Source: Gnetum montanum (Eukaryota > Streptophyta > Gnetopsida > Gnetales > Gnetaceae). Taken from it: DNA of 64,000 nucleotides. The stretch spans positions 66,746 to 130,745 of the forward strand of contig MNCI01023765.1 of assembly GCA_015680685.1 (NCBI GenBank), given 5' to 3'. Position numbers and translations under genes: made by a program. Of the stretch, positions 34,801-46,497 are shown in pieces. Below the pieces are notes generated by a model. The model saw only the letters and a list, made by a program, of their open reading frames with translations. It searched no databases and was not told the DNA's origin. Within the stretch, counting starts at the first letter, position 1. Every line of letters starts with the position of its first letter.

Positions 34801-35690
34801 CACTCTTAAGGAGAACACTCTTAGGGAGGCCACTCTAACTGAGGGAACTCTTAGGGAGGGCACTCTCTGAGAGAATGCTCTCAATGAAGGTGCTCTAGGG
34901 AGAATGCTCCCAAGGAGAGTACTCTCAGGGAGGGTGCTCTAGAGGAGGGCATCCTCAAGGAGGTCATTCTCAGGGAGGGAACTCTCAAGTAGGGCACTCT
35001 TTGATAGAATCCTCTTAATGAGGATGCTCTTAAGGAGAACACTCTCACGTGCATAGCATAAGGTGCTCCCATGGAAAATGCTCTCAAGGATGGCACTCTC
35101 AAGGACAACACTCTTAGGGGGGTCACTCTAATGAAGGGTGCTCTTAGGGAGAACGCTCTTGGAAAGGGTGCTCTTAGGGAGAATGCTCACTGATCTAATA
35201 GAGGATGCTCTCAGAAAGAACGCTCTTAGGGAGGACACTCTCAGAAAGAACGCTCTCAATGAGGGTTCTCATGAGGAGAACACTCTCACATGTGTAGTGC
35301 AAGGTGCTCTTGGGGAAAGTGCTCTCAAGGAGGGTTCTCTAAAGGAGAGCACTATCAGTGAAGATGCTCTCATGGAGAATGCTCTCAAGGAGAAGGATCT
35401 CAAGGAGGGTGCTCTCACAGATAGCACACTCATGTTGAGCATGCTTATGGAGGGTCCTCTCATGAAGAACACTCTTAAGGAGGGTATTCTCTGGGAGAAT
35501 GCTTTCAGGGAGGGCACTCTCAAGGAGAGTTCTCTCTAAGAGAATGCTCTCAATGAGGGCTCTCTCATGGATAATGCTCTCAGATGTGCAACACAAGGCT
35601 CTCTCAAGGAGAACACTCCTAGAGAGAACACGATCACATGCGCAGCATGACACACTCCCAGCGAGAGAGCTCTCACAAGCACTACATGAG
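31891..35690. repeat. 15-bp tandem repeat array (IGS B/C)
   Basis: About 3.8 kb of the same units as 5125-7640, again with interspersed CACATGCATAGCACAAGG variants (for example near 31998, 32542, 33095, 34625, 34756, 35286). It is about 1.3 kb longer than the first array, so copy number has changed between spacers. Open frames on both strands (for example 195 residues from 31801 and 163 residues from 34276) follow from the period being a multiple of three. Confidence 0.9.
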
Positions 35691-35787
35691 GAACTCTCAA
35701 CAGAGCACTCTTGCCAGTGTAGCTATGTGAGATGCTCCGATGGAGAGCACTCTCGTGAGAGAATTGTGCAATTCTCCTAGGGAGAAT

Positions 35788-35860
35788 GCCACATCTTCCC
35801 ATATATGTTAATTTGTCCAGGCTCCACCATACTATATTTCACCTTTATAAATTTGGTCCC
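35788..35860 (-). promoter_or_regulatory. Pol I promoter-like element p11
   Basis: The minus strand core CATATATGGGAAGATGTGGC is a diverged initiation box. The TTTATAAATTTGG box is at about 35844-35856. It lies at the boundary between the 15-bp and 29-bp arrays, as p5 does. Confidence 0.45.
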
Positions 35861-36105
35861 GAGGGTCTGTTGGGCCAACTATTAGTCCTAAGGATCTGTT
35901 TTTCCTACAATTGGTTGTAAGGGTTCATTTGGCCAATAGTTGGTCACGAGGGTCCATTTGGCCAACACTTGGTCCCAAGCGAGAGTGCTCTAGCAAGCAC
36001 TACATGAGGGGCTCTCGGGAGAGCACTCTTGCCAATGTAGCTATGCAAGGTGCTCCGACGGAGAGCACTCTCCCGAGAGCACCATGTGGTGTTCCTAGGG
36101 AAAAT

Positions 36106-36177
36106 GCTACCTCTACCCATATATGTTTATTTGGCTAGGTTCTACCATACCATCCGACATCCTTATAAATTTGGTCC
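36106..36177 (-). promoter_or_regulatory. Pol I promoter-like element p12
   Basis: The minus strand core is CATATATGGGTAGAGGTAGC, with the CCTTATAAATTTGG box at 36161-36174. Tandem copy within the 29-bp array. Confidence 0.45.
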
Positions 36178-36426
36178 TAAGGGCCTACTAGGCCAGCCAT
36201 CGATCCTGAGGGTCCGTTTTGCCTACAATTGGTCATGAGGGTCCATTTGGCCAACACTTGGTTATGAGGGTCCATTTTTGGCCAACACTTGGTCCCTAGG
36301 GAGAGCACTCTCACATGCGCTGCATGAGATGCTCTCAGGGGAGCACTCTTGCCAGCATAGCTATGCAAGGTGCTCCCATGGAGAGCACTCTTGTGAGATC
36401 ATCATGTGATGCTCTCATGGAGAATG

Positions 36427-36496
36427 CTACCTCTTCCCATATATGTTGATTTGGCTAGGGTCTGCTATACAATCCTACACCCTTATAAATTTGGTC
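36427..36496 (-). promoter_or_regulatory. Pol I promoter-like element p13
   Basis: The minus strand core is CATATATGGGAAGAGGTAGC, with the CACCCTTATAAATTTGG box ending at about 36494. This third tandem copy has no counterpart after p6 in the first spacer, so the number of copies differs between spacers. Confidence 0.45.
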
Positions 36497-36975
36497 TTGA
36501 GGGTCTGTTGGGAAAACTGTTAGTCTCAAGGATTTTTTTTACCTACAATTGGTTGTAAGGGTCCCTTTGGCCAACACTTGGTTGCAAGGGTCCATTTGGC
36601 CAACACTTGGTCTTGAGGGTCCGTTGGGTCAACCCTTGGTCCGAAGGATCTATTTTGCCTATAGTTGGTCCTAAGTACCTTTTGCTAACATTTGGTCCCG
36701 AGGATCTATGTGGCCAACGCTTTGTCTAGTGGGTTTGTTGGATCAGTCTGTTTTGCCAATATTCAGTCTTGAGGGTTCAATTTGCCTATACAACTAGTCC
36801 TAAGGATACGTTTGTCCAACACTTTGGCCCCAAGGTCCATTGGGCCAACCTTTGGTCTCAAGGGTGATTTTGGCCAATACTTGATCCCGAGGGTCTATTG
36901 GGCCAACCTTTGGTCTTGAGGGTCCATTTTTCATACAGTTTGTCTTGAGGGTCCATTTTGCATACAATTTGTCTT

Positions 36976-37823
36976 GAGTATTTATTCTAATTATTAGAGT
37001 GGCAATTTTTATCTAAAATTAGAATGGTAGTTTCTCTAAAACGAGAGTGATAGTTTTTCTAATTATTAGAGTAGTTGCTCCCAAGCCTATAAATATAGTG
37101 CCAAGGCACACAATTTGGGAATAATTCTTGGGAGGAAGTCTTGGAAGGAATTCTTTCAAGGGAAGTCTTTTAGAAGTCTTTTAGGAGTCAAGTTAGAGTA
37201 TTTTCCAAGTGCCCATAGTAGGAGGTCTAAGTGTGGATGGATCTTTATTTGAGCATTGTGTACTTGAGCATACTTTGTGTATGGTAATAAAGGCAAGCTC
37301 TTGGATTCATCCTTGCTGCACTTGAGATTTTTTTTCTTACTCATTTACTTTATTTCATTTTCTTCTACATTTATTTTATTTTATTATTTTATTTTATTTT
37401 ATGCACTTTACATTTATGTTATTAACACACACAATATAATCAATTCAAGCATACATGTAACACTTGGTAACCTAGTCACAATTAGCATTTGGTAATCCCA
37501 GTAGTGTTGCACTAGTTCAGGATGTGTACGACAAGTGAGAATGGATACTGGTATTAGGATTATTTTAAAGCCTATTTAATTAATAGTTAAGTTAAATTAG
37601 TCATTCCATTATCTCTCTCTCTCCTCCCTTATTAGTTGCAGGACATAAAAACATAAAAGTTATAAAAATCATATGCCTCAAACTTACTTAACCATACAAT
37701 CATGACATACAAGTAAGTTTGGGAAGACAACGATCAACCAACCCATCCTTGTTCCACAAAGGCACATAGGCACTTAGTCCTTGGAATTCAACTAGATCAT
37801 GTGTGAAATGCTTGCATATGTAT
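36976..37823 (+). repeat. Left LTR of outer copy 1, truncated
   Basis: Aligns with 44297-45153 and 59433-60357. It retains the AATTATTAGAGTGG sub-repeats, the TATA box region CCTATAAATATAGTGCCAAGG near 37083, and the T-rich and CTCTCTCTC stretches. The first about 20 bp (including the TGATGAG terminus) and the last about 60 bp are missing. Confidence 0.85.
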
Positions 37824-39235
37824 TCCACTATTCATAACCCAATTTCTAATACCCATGAGCACAAAGGATCTGAAAAAGGAACACGAGCCCATGATAAAGA
37901 TGGACATTCTGATCATAATCGTGATTGAGGCCAAGACTGCAGAAGAGAAGGTAGCAGACACCATCATGGTGATGGTTATCCTTCTTCTTCACCTTCACTG
38001 TCTCCTTCACCCTCTCCTTCAATATCTATATGTATTCATAAAGAAAAAGACCATGGGAATAAAGATAGGCAAAGTGGAAGTCATAGATGAAATAGCCAGA
38101 AAAGGGGTCAAGGGCACTCTAGAGAGTCACAACATAGAAGAACGGAGAGTAGGGAACAAAGTAGGCATCATAGAAGCCATGGACGAGATAATCACAATGA
38201 ACCCATACTCACTACTCGAAGTATGTTGGACATAACTAAGGCTGTTAGAATTCCAAAAAGACACCAAAAAGATAGTAGGATCAAGAGATTAGATATGAAC
38301 AATATCCCATAATTTGAAGGGGGATACAATGCTAATCCTTAGAATCACTTACAAGAATTCCATGATGCATGTGCCTTACAAAATATAGAGAACGAATGGC
38401 AAAAACTTAAGTTGTTTCCATGAACACTAGTTAAAGAACTGGAAATTTGGTACTGATCTTTAGAACTAGAATCCATTCGTAGGTGGAGTACTATGTTAGA
38501 ACTATTTAATGACAAGTACCAAATGTACTCCCAAGTGTCTAACTTGCAAAGGCAAATCCAAGGCTATCAACAAGGAGGAAATGAACCCTTGGATGCTACC
38601 ATGGGCCGATATTATGCACTATTACATCGTTGTCCTAGCTATGGTTATTCACAAATGGATCAACTGTGCCATCTCGTGGATGGGCTTAAGCATGAAACAA
38701 GAAAAAACCTTGGGACTTATGCCCAAGGGAGACTCCCCAAGCTTAGGTCCCATCAAATTCAAAGACTATTTGAGAAATTTGCTAAAGAAGAAGGTGAGCT
38801 ATGGAAGAGAGAAAGTGAAAAAGAGTATAACCAAGAGCCTTTCCTTCAGAAGAGGGGAGTAAGATTTTTTGAGGATGAAGAAGAGTCACCACTCGAAGAG
38901 ATAATGATAGGAAAAATTTTCCTATCCAAAAGATGACATCAAAAGTTTCGGAAAAGGTAGACCAAATGTAGGATTCCCTAGACAATAGATTTCAAATTGT
39001 TCTTAAAATAGTAGAGGAGTCTAAAGAGCAAGGTAGTGAGAAAAGAAAAAAGAAAGAGGCTAAACATGCACGTAGCAAGGATAAGGGAAAAGTTTCCATC
39101 ATTGAAGAGATTGTGGACTCAGAAAAAGGCAATGATAGTAGATGTGAGATATGTCATATATGACCATCCTAAGGGATGTTGCCCTATAATCTCACATCTA
39201 CAGGAGTCTGGGATGTATGCACTCAACCCATGATT
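37824..39235 (+). pseudogene. gag: gag pseudogene of outer copy 1
   Basis: The capsid-type retrotransposon gag domain is readable at 38300-38930 with several stops. Recognisable segments are RWSTMLELFNDKYQMYSQVS, the DATMGRYYALLHRCPSYGY segment and LGTYAQGRLPKLRSHQIQRL. An arginine/serine-rich linker lies upstream, out of frame with the long open frame at 37855-38235, which is a shadow. A zinc-knuckle-like CEIC..DHP..CC motif is near 39142-39182 but frame-shifted. Gag would form the virus-like particle and bind the element RNA. The stops rule out a full product. Confidence 0.8.
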
Positions 39236-39849
39236 AAACAAAAGGCAAACACCCCGAAGGTTACCTTATCCTCAAGGTAACCCAAGGAAATTCCACCAAC
39301 CCTTAACATATTATCCCAGTGGAACTCCACCACAACCGATTGAGCAATATCAACAATGGCAACACCCAAAATCATGTGGAATTCCACCACCAAGGCAATA
39401 ATATCCTTACCGACAACCTGACCCATATGGATATTATGTGCAACAACCAATCTCCCCTCATGACTCTACTAGTCACATCACTCCTCAACCTCACTACCAA
39501 GCCCATGAATATTATGGAACTCCCTCTTCTAGAGGTGATATTCTACAAGTGTATCATCCTTGTCATCTAGCCGCATCTCTTCCACCAATAGCTCCACTAC
39601 CACATGCTCTCATGATGCAACGTGAAATCCCTACCCAGCCATAGCAACATAATGCCACGAGGGCTATTAACTCTCAACCTACTGTTGGTTACAACAACCA
39701 CATGAAGAAAAGACCTTTCTTTAGGACCAACAGTCCAACCAAGCCCTTGCAATCACAAGTGGCTAATTCCTTAGATTCCTCAGTATCCATCAAAATTTTG
39801 GAGCCTCCTTCAACTTAACCACCACATTCAATGCATACGGTCATGCCAA

Positions 39850-42330
39850 CACATGTTGTCACCGATTGGATTAAAGATGGCCACCTTACCAGAAAATGAT
39901 TTGATCGTGGGAGTCCTCTGATATAGTTACAAATCACTAGAAATGTGTCATGTAAGGCTCTTTTGGATTCAGGTTCCAGTATCAACTTGCTTTTTCAAGA
40001 AATGTACAAGGCCTAGAACCTGCCTCCATTAAAAAAGTGCAACATCCATCTAGAGTTGGCCAACCAATCCATCACTATCCCATTGGGACTAGTGGAAGAC
40101 ATTATTACCATTATTTGTGGGTGGTCATACTCAGCTGACTTCCTAGTGATTTAGGTAAACAATGGTAGGGGGAACTTGGCAATCATAATGGGAAGAGCAT
40201 GGCTAAGCACCATCGATAAAAGCCTAGGAATCCATTATCTTTCCCTAGAAATATCAAAGGAAAATACATTTGGAAAGATCAAGAAGAAGAAATTTCCATG
40301 CATTGCATATAGTGACATAGGGTGTAATTGCGTGCAGAGGTCATGGTTTGTGAAACATTTAACATTGCCTACATGTAATCAATGTGCACAAGTGATCAAC
40401 ATACAAATATGCATGTATGCAGTAGCCACACAATATGAAGGCACCCAGTGGCTAACAACTAATCAAGAAACCAATTGAGGGTTTGACTTGCACTTACATC
40501 AATAGCATAGATGCATTAGAGCAAGTCCACTACCAACTTCCAAGTCTTAACCTTGAAAATTTCAACTAGGGAAAGTTGGAAATCCCTAAGAAATTTAAGT
40601 AGGAGCTGCTTCAGCTGAAACCATTGCCCACCAGTATGGAATACATGTTCCTTGAAAATGGAAATCAATAATTATCAACATTAAGCTTGCTCCTCAACAG
40701 AAAGAAGAATTACTAAAGGTAATCAATAAATGGTTGAAGGCCTTTGCTTGGTCATATCTCAAATTAACTGGAATATATCCTAGGATATGCCAACATATAA
40801 TTTACACTGAACCATCCATGAAGCCTCAAAGACAACCGCAAAGGTAATTGAATCCTAAGTTGAAGCAAGTAGTTAAGGAAGAAATTGAATAGCTTCTCAA
40901 GGCTAGGCTCATATACCCCATTGCTAATAGCAAATTGGTTAGCCCATTTTTTATTGTGCCTAAAAAGGGAGGCAAATGGAGGGTGTGCATAGATTTTAGG
41001 CTACTAAATATGGCAACAATCAATGATCACTTTCCATTATCATTTGTCAACCAAGTCTTAGACACCATCATAGGGCATCACTACTACAGTTTTCTAGATG
41101 GATATAGTGGATATAATCAAATAAAAATAGCCCTAGAAGACCAAGCCAAGACTACATTCACCAGTCCTTGGGGAACAGTTGTATACAAATAGATGTTGTT
41201 TGGCTTGTGCAATGCCAGTATTTTTGATAGTGTTAAAAAGATGTGTAGAAACCAATTTGAGGCTCAACTGGAAGAAAATTCATTTGATGGCCCAAGAAGG
41301 TGTAGCACTAGGGCACAAAATCTCACACACAGGGATAGAGGTAGACCCTAAGAAAATCAAAATTATCCAAGGAATTACCCATCAATCAAAAACTATCAAA
41401 GATATTTGGTCATTTCTTGGACATACTGGCTACTATAGGATATTTATTGAGAACTTTTCAAAGGTTTCCAAACCATTGATGGAATTAATGAAAAAGGACA
41501 TACCTTTCAAATGGGTAGAAGCAGCTGCTATTAAGGATTGTACATCATCTATAGCTACACAATTTTTTGTTGAACAAATCATAAATAGGTTTGGTGTGCC
41601 TCGTGCACTTATTTCAGACAATGGTACCCACTTCATAGGTGCAACTTTTTGGAAATTAATGTAACACTTAGGGGTTGAGCATAAACTGACTACACCATAC
41701 CACCCACAAGTGAACTATCAAGTAGAATTCACCAACAAGGAGATTATGAAGATATTGACAAGAACTGTTAGCACGTTTAGGTGAGACTAGGGCACTAACC
41801 TAAATGATGCTCTTTGGGCATACTGCTCCACATGGAAACTCCCTATAGGCTACTCTCCCTATGAGTTAGTGTATGATAAATCACCAATTCTTTTCATTCA
41901 AACTGAGCTCCATACACTCTCCATGGCATGCAACCTCAACCTTGACCTTGATCTAGCATAGAAATAATGGTTAGTAACCCTTAACTTGCTAGATAAAAAC
42001 TGACTAGCTAACCTATCATCTAACGAGTTGCACAAGGAATTCAATAAAAAACGTCATGACCTAAGGATTGGGAAAGTTAAATATCAACCAGGAGATAACG
42101 TTCTCTACTAGAATCCCACACATGTGCCACAACGTACTAAATTTCAAACACTGTGGGAAGGACCTTATATTATTTATGCAACTTTTCCTTCAGGGGCCAT
42201 GACAATATACAAACTTGAGATCCCAAACAAGAAACTGTTGGTCAATGTGCAACAAACCAAACCTTTCCATAAGCTTAGAACAGCTAGTACAAATGCTACC
42301 TCTCTTGGTGGATAACCTTGCTCACTATTT
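39850..42330 (+). pseudogene. pol: pol pseudogene of outer copy 1 (PR, RT, partial IN)
   Basis: The protease active site LLDSGSSINL is at about 39957-39986, with the NIHLELANQS segment after it. Reverse transcriptase follows at 40855-41500, with GGKWRVCIDFRLLN at about 40970 and FLDGYSGYNQI at about 41092. About 120-130 bp containing the catalytic F/Y-x-DD box are deleted at 41217-41227. After KPLMELMKKD..FKWVE the sequence jumps into integrase (FGVPRALISDNGTHF near 41590-41634), so RNase H, the integrase zinc finger and its first catalytic aspartate are absent. The integrase C-terminal GPY-type segment WEGPYIIYATFPSGAM is at about 42152-42200. Stops and frameshifts are frequent. The product could not be active. 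Confidence 0.85.
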
Positions 42331-44296
42331 CAAATCTCCTCCTTCCAACTTAGTCATGGGGGAGATGGCCACCTATGCTAACCATTCTAGGCCCTGATTT
42401 CTTTTTGAATTTTTTTTACACATTTTTGGTTTACACATTCTTTCAATTTTTCTTATTTTTATTTTACACCATCATTCATGTTTTTACTATTTCTTTTTTT
42501 TCTTGATTTACTTTTATTCATCATCTAATAAGTGCTCATGATGGTGGATTCAATTATATCATATTGATTGCTAGTGTTTGGTTTTTACCTTTGAATTATG
42601 ATGCTGATATTAAGGTATGGTTCTTTTGGTAAAAAAGGCAATGAGTCCATGTCGTCCACTCATCCATACAACTCTATGGTCTCCTTTGGCTTGAAACTAT
42701 ATAATTTGCTTTTTCTAAGTAAAATTGTTAATGAATTGGTGATTGGGTATTTTTCAAACCAAGGAAAGACACAAAGGATGAAAAGAGTATGACTTCAAGG
42801 GGATTCGATGCATTTGTGCTGGCCATTCTCTTGGGTGATTGGATGCTTTTTCTTGGGTTTTCTACCATTCTGACAATGTTCAAAAATTAGGAAGCTAAGT
42901 AAATAAGAATAATTATTTGCATGGTGTGGTTCTCATGCAAAAAAAAAAAAAATAGAAAGAGAAAAAAATTGAGAAATCAAAGCACAACCCTTAGACATAA
43001 TAAGCAATATGGGCTACAAGAACTAGTTATGAAACTAGAAAGACACGTTACCCATGCTTGAAGGTTCCCTCTAACTAAGGCCCTTTCTCACTTCCTACTT
43101 CTCCATCTCCCTCTCCTCAGAATGGTGATGACTCTTTTTGGAAGCATTTCTGTTGCTTCAAGTGGATGAATTGGTCAAGTGTGTTGATGCAAGGTCACTA
43201 GATGTGGTTTTTTTTAGTCTACATTTGGGATGAGTTCTACTCAGTCACATTAACCATATATTACATAAGGGGCTTCACACAACCTTGTTCTTGGGATTCC
43301 ATTCCATTCTCTCCTCTCCATCTTTCTTCCCATTATCCACCTCATTGCCAATTTTATCATTATTTTGTTCTAGGTTAATGCATTTTTTTCCTTTTCGTGA
43401 ATTCTTTTGGGTAATTTTTTAACTCTTGCTTCCAAATGACATTCCTAGAGCCTATGGACTCTTTGGTTTGTGGGTTTGTCAGGGCATAAAAGGCATGAGC
43501 CTACTTTGGGGAGGATCCACTGGCATTTCTTTTTGGTGCAATTATTAACTTCTTTCTCTTAAAAATTTCCTAAAATCAATCATTTCTTGTTTCATCCCCA
43601 TCTATGACATCCATTTTATTGGCATTGTCATTGATATTTTTTCCCATATTTCTTATTCCTCATATTTTTCCATCTTATAGCTATTGGAGGTTCGCTCTTA
43701 GTCGTGGGGGCCTTGGCACAAATTTTTCAGTTTTCTCCATTTTACTATTTTCCTAACCCCTACACCTTGGGTAGTCACCTATGATAAATATGCAAACCAG
43801 TTTCTACCATAACCACAACTTAGCCAATGCACTTCATATCAAGGCAAGGTATCAACTGCATTGTGGTTTATCTATCCTTGCTTATTTGTGATTGTGTTGT
43901 GTGTGCAATTGAAAATCATACAAACAATGGACTAGGCTTGGAGGAAGCACTTAGGATGGACTGGAACTGGAGCATTTACAAGAGGAGCAAGTTGGTGGCA
44001 TGGCTATGGATAAACAATGGAAGGTGCAATCTTAGCATTGGTGATAACATGCTTCATTTTATTTCTCTCTCTTTCTCTAAAAGTGACCAAATAAAGGCTT
44101 GGATGTAATTTATGTATGAGTCTTCACCACAATGGTCATGAATACTAATGTTGTAATATGTTTATTGATTCATTCACTAGGCATGTTTAGTCTATCATCC
44201 CATTCCACCATCAGTTTTCAATTAGTCAATAATCCCATACCTTCCCAATATTTTGTAAGGAACTCAAGGACGAATTTTCATTCACTAGTGGGGGTA
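42331..44296 (+). other. 3' non-coding region of outer copy 1
   Basis: About 1.95 kb between pol and the middle LTR, colinear with 57480-59432 and, in reverse, with 47374-49290. It contains an A-rich run near 42941-42972 and ends in the purine tract GTGGGGGTA next to the LTR. The longest frame (93 residues from 43827) is not conserved in the other copies and does not resemble an envelope protein, so I do not call a gene. Confidence 0.65.
44289..44296 (+). other. Polypurine tract of outer copy 1
   Basis: GTGGGGTA-type purine run directly before the LTR terminus TGATGAG. The same arrangement occurs at 59424-59432 and, reversed, at 47374-47381. In this class of element it primes plus-strand DNA synthesis. 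Confidence 0.6.
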
Positions 44297-45153
44297 TGAT
44301 GAGAGCGGTTACTTTAGTGCTTTATTCTAATTATAAGAGTGGTAGTTTTTTTTAATTATTAGAGTAGTTTCTCCCAAGCCTATAATTACAGTGCCAAGGT
44401 GCACAATTTGGTAGAAAGTCTGGGAAGAAATTCTTGGAAGGAATTCTTTCAAGGGAAGTGTTTTAGAAGTATTTTAGGAGTCAAGTAGTGAAACCTTTGT
44501 AGTTAGAGTATTTTCCAGGTGCTCACAGTAGGAGGTCTAAGTGTGGATAGATCTTTATTTGACATTGTGTACCTGAGCACACCTTGTGTACGACAATAAA
44601 GACGAGCTCTTGGATTCATCCTTGCAACACTTGAGATTTTTTTTCATACTCATTTCCTTTATTTTATTATCTTATTCATTTATTTTATTTCATTATTTTA
44701 TTTTATTTTATGCACTTTACATTTTTGTTATTAGCACACATAGTACGATCACTTCAAGCATGCATGTAACACTTGGTAACCTAGTAAAAATTAGCTTTTG
44801 GTAATCCCTGTAGTGTTGCGTTGGTTCAGGATGTGTACGACAAGTGAGACTGAATACTAGTGTTAGGATTAGTTTAAAGCCTAGTTAATTTAAACTAGTT
44901 ACTTAGTTATCTCTCTATCTCCGCCCTTATTAGAAATAGGACATAAAAACTTAAAAGCTATAAAAATTATATGCCTCAAACTTACTTAACCATACAATTG
45001 TGACATAAAAGTAAGTTTGGAAAGATAACGATCAACCAACCCATCCTTGTTACACAAAGGCACAAAGGCACTTAGTCCTTCAAGTTCAACCAGATCATGC
45101 ATGAAAAACTAGTATTTGTATGGTTGAGCATAGGGGTACCTTGTCGCTCATCA
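44297..45153 (+). repeat. Middle LTR shared by outer copies 1 and 2
   Basis: The 857-bp LTR begins TGATGAG and ends CTCATCA, perfect inverted termini. A purine tract lies on its left and a tRNA-Asp-type primer site on its right, so it acts as 3' LTR of copy 1 and 5' LTR of copy 2. It has fewer AATTATTAGAGTGG-type U3 sub-repeats than the other two LTRs. CCTATAATTACAGTGCC at about 44378 is the decayed TATA region. Confidence 0.88.
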
Positions 45154-45154
45154 T

Positions 45155-45172
45155 TGGTATCGTTGCCAGGGA
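45155..45172 (+). other. Primer-binding site (tRNA-Asp type)
   Basis: TGGTATCGTTGCCAGGGA starts two bases after the LTR terminus. It matches TGGCGCCGTTGCCGGGGA, the complement of the plant tRNA-Asp 3' end, except at three positions that are CpG-type transitions. This primer is typical of the Athila/Tat branch of plant Ty3/Gypsy elements. Confidence 0.78.
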
Positions 45173-45289
45173 CTTAGTTGTTTGTGTGCTAACTAGAACA
45201 TAGGAAATCATTTACATCATTGGAATTAAGCCTTAGAGTTGATTGAGAAAATAATAAACAAGAGTACATTGCACAATGAATAGAAAAAT

Positions 45290-46497
45290 ATGTCTCCTTC
45301 TTCGTACAAAAGAACCTCATGACCTAGGTATGAAATAGAAAATAATTGACAGCGTAATACACATGACGTTGATCTACTAGTTCCTCAACAATTTCGTGTG
45401 GCATATGTTCATCCCAATGAATACGTACCAAAATTTACCTTTATCCACCACCATGATGAAAAATTATGTTGGTGATATTTCGAAGGTAACATAGTGTTAC
45501 CTCATGATTTTTTAATCCCAAGCATGCTTCTTCATGCTCTCACATGAATTAGCATGACACACTTACATGTAAAATATGTTGTGCAATACCATGACTCGAG
45601 AGAATACCATCTCATAAAACCACAATGTCAAAGGGACTTGCAATAGGAGAGACATCATAAGTCTTTGAAGGGTAAGTGGTCTCAAGATGCCCCACATGTC
45701 TTAAGCAAAAATGAGGGTGGTGAACCTACCTCAGGTAGTTGCCCACACAACAATATTCCTCCCCTTGACCTTGGCCAAGGGGTTGTATATCAGGACCTTC
45801 ATTCCACTATTCATAACCTAGGTCTTGATACCCATAGGCATAAAGGATCCAAAAAGGAACTCAAACTGATGATAAAGGTGGACATTTTGATCGCAATCAC
45901 GATCGAGACTAAGACTGCAAAAGAGAAGGTAGTAGAAATCATCATGGTGATGGTTCTCCTTCTTCCTCACCTTCATCATCTCCTTCACCTTCTCCTTCAA
46001 TATCCAGATGTGATCATAAAGAAAAAGACCATGGGGATAAAGTTAGGCAAAGTGGAATTCATAGACGAAATAGCTAGGAAAGGGAACGAGGGCACTCTAG
46101 AGAGTCACGACATAGAAGAAGGAAGAGTAGGGAACAACGTAGGCATCATAGACACCATGGACGAGATGATCATGATGAACCCCTACTCGCTACTTGAAGT
46201 ATGTTAGACATAACTGAGGCTATTAGAATTCCAACAAGGCACCAAAAAGATAGTAGGATCAAGAGATTAGATATGAACAATATCCCATAATTTGAAGGGG
46301 TATACAATGCTGATCCTTGGAATCACTTATAAGCATTTCATAATGTGTGTGCCTTACAAAACATAGAGAACGAATGGCCAAAACTTAAGTTGTTTCCATA
46401 GACACTAGTTAAAGAAGCAAAAAGCTGGTACTAGTCTTTAGAACCAAAATCCATTTGTAGGTGGATTACTATGTTAGAACTATTTAATGATAAGTAC
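45290..46497 (+). pseudogene. gag: gag pseudogene of outer copy 2, 5' part
   Basis: The leader-proximal ATG at 45290 reads MSPSSYKRTS and then meets a stop. The same start (MSSSSSHKSN) exists in the nested element on the minus strand near 52614, which supports it. The segment QFRVAYVHPNEYVPKF follows. The long open frame 45665-46207 runs partly in the true frame and then in a shadow of the arginine/serine-rich linker. The capsid region begins near 46270 and is broken at 46497 inside the FNDKY motif by the nested insertion, then continues at 53530. Confidence 0.75.
46493..46497. repeat. Target-site duplication AGTAC, left
   Basis: AGTAC directly precedes the nested LTR terminus TGATGAG. The same five bases follow the other terminus at 53525-53529. 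The undisturbed site is seen in copy 1 at about 38514-38519 (GACAAGTACC). Confidence 0.9.

Larger units (their letters stand above)
35861..36975. repeat. 29-bp tandem repeat array, left part (IGS B/C)
   Basis: Units of the form GGTCCATTTGGCCAACACTT plus GGTCCCAAG, interrupted by p12 and p13 with their GAGAGCACTCTC flanks. The array is cut at 36975 by retrotransposon sequence and resumes at 60358. Together the two parts make about 2.7 kb, close to the 3 kb array at 7834-10890. Confidence 0.87.
36976..44296 (+). mobile_element. Ty3/Gypsy retrotransposon, outer copy 1 (degenerate)
   Basis: A left LTR (36976-37823), internal region and the shared middle LTR (44297-45153) make up this element. 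Gag, protease, reverse transcriptase and integrase remnants occur in that order on the plus strand, which is the Ty3/Gypsy order. The left LTR is truncated at both ends, and about 660-680 bp covering the primer-binding site and start of gag are missing at 37821-37824 compared with copy 2. It is inserted in the rDNA spacer 29-bp array. All frames are broken, many by TGG or CAG codons turned into stops by C-to-T or G-to-A changes. The tRNA-Asp primer site of copy 2 suggests the Athila/Tat group; that assignment is tentative. Confidence 0.88.

Noticed and set aside
37855-38235. 126-residue frame at the start of outer copy 1
   Set aside because: It is a shadow of the arginine/serine-rich gag linker. 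The real frame, judged from the nested element, is a different one. The similar part of 45665-46207 is treated the same way.
43827-44108. 93-residue frame as an envelope-like gene of the retrotransposon
   Set aside because: No signal or membrane pattern is convincing, and the frame is interrupted at the matching place in copy 2 (about 58970-59230).
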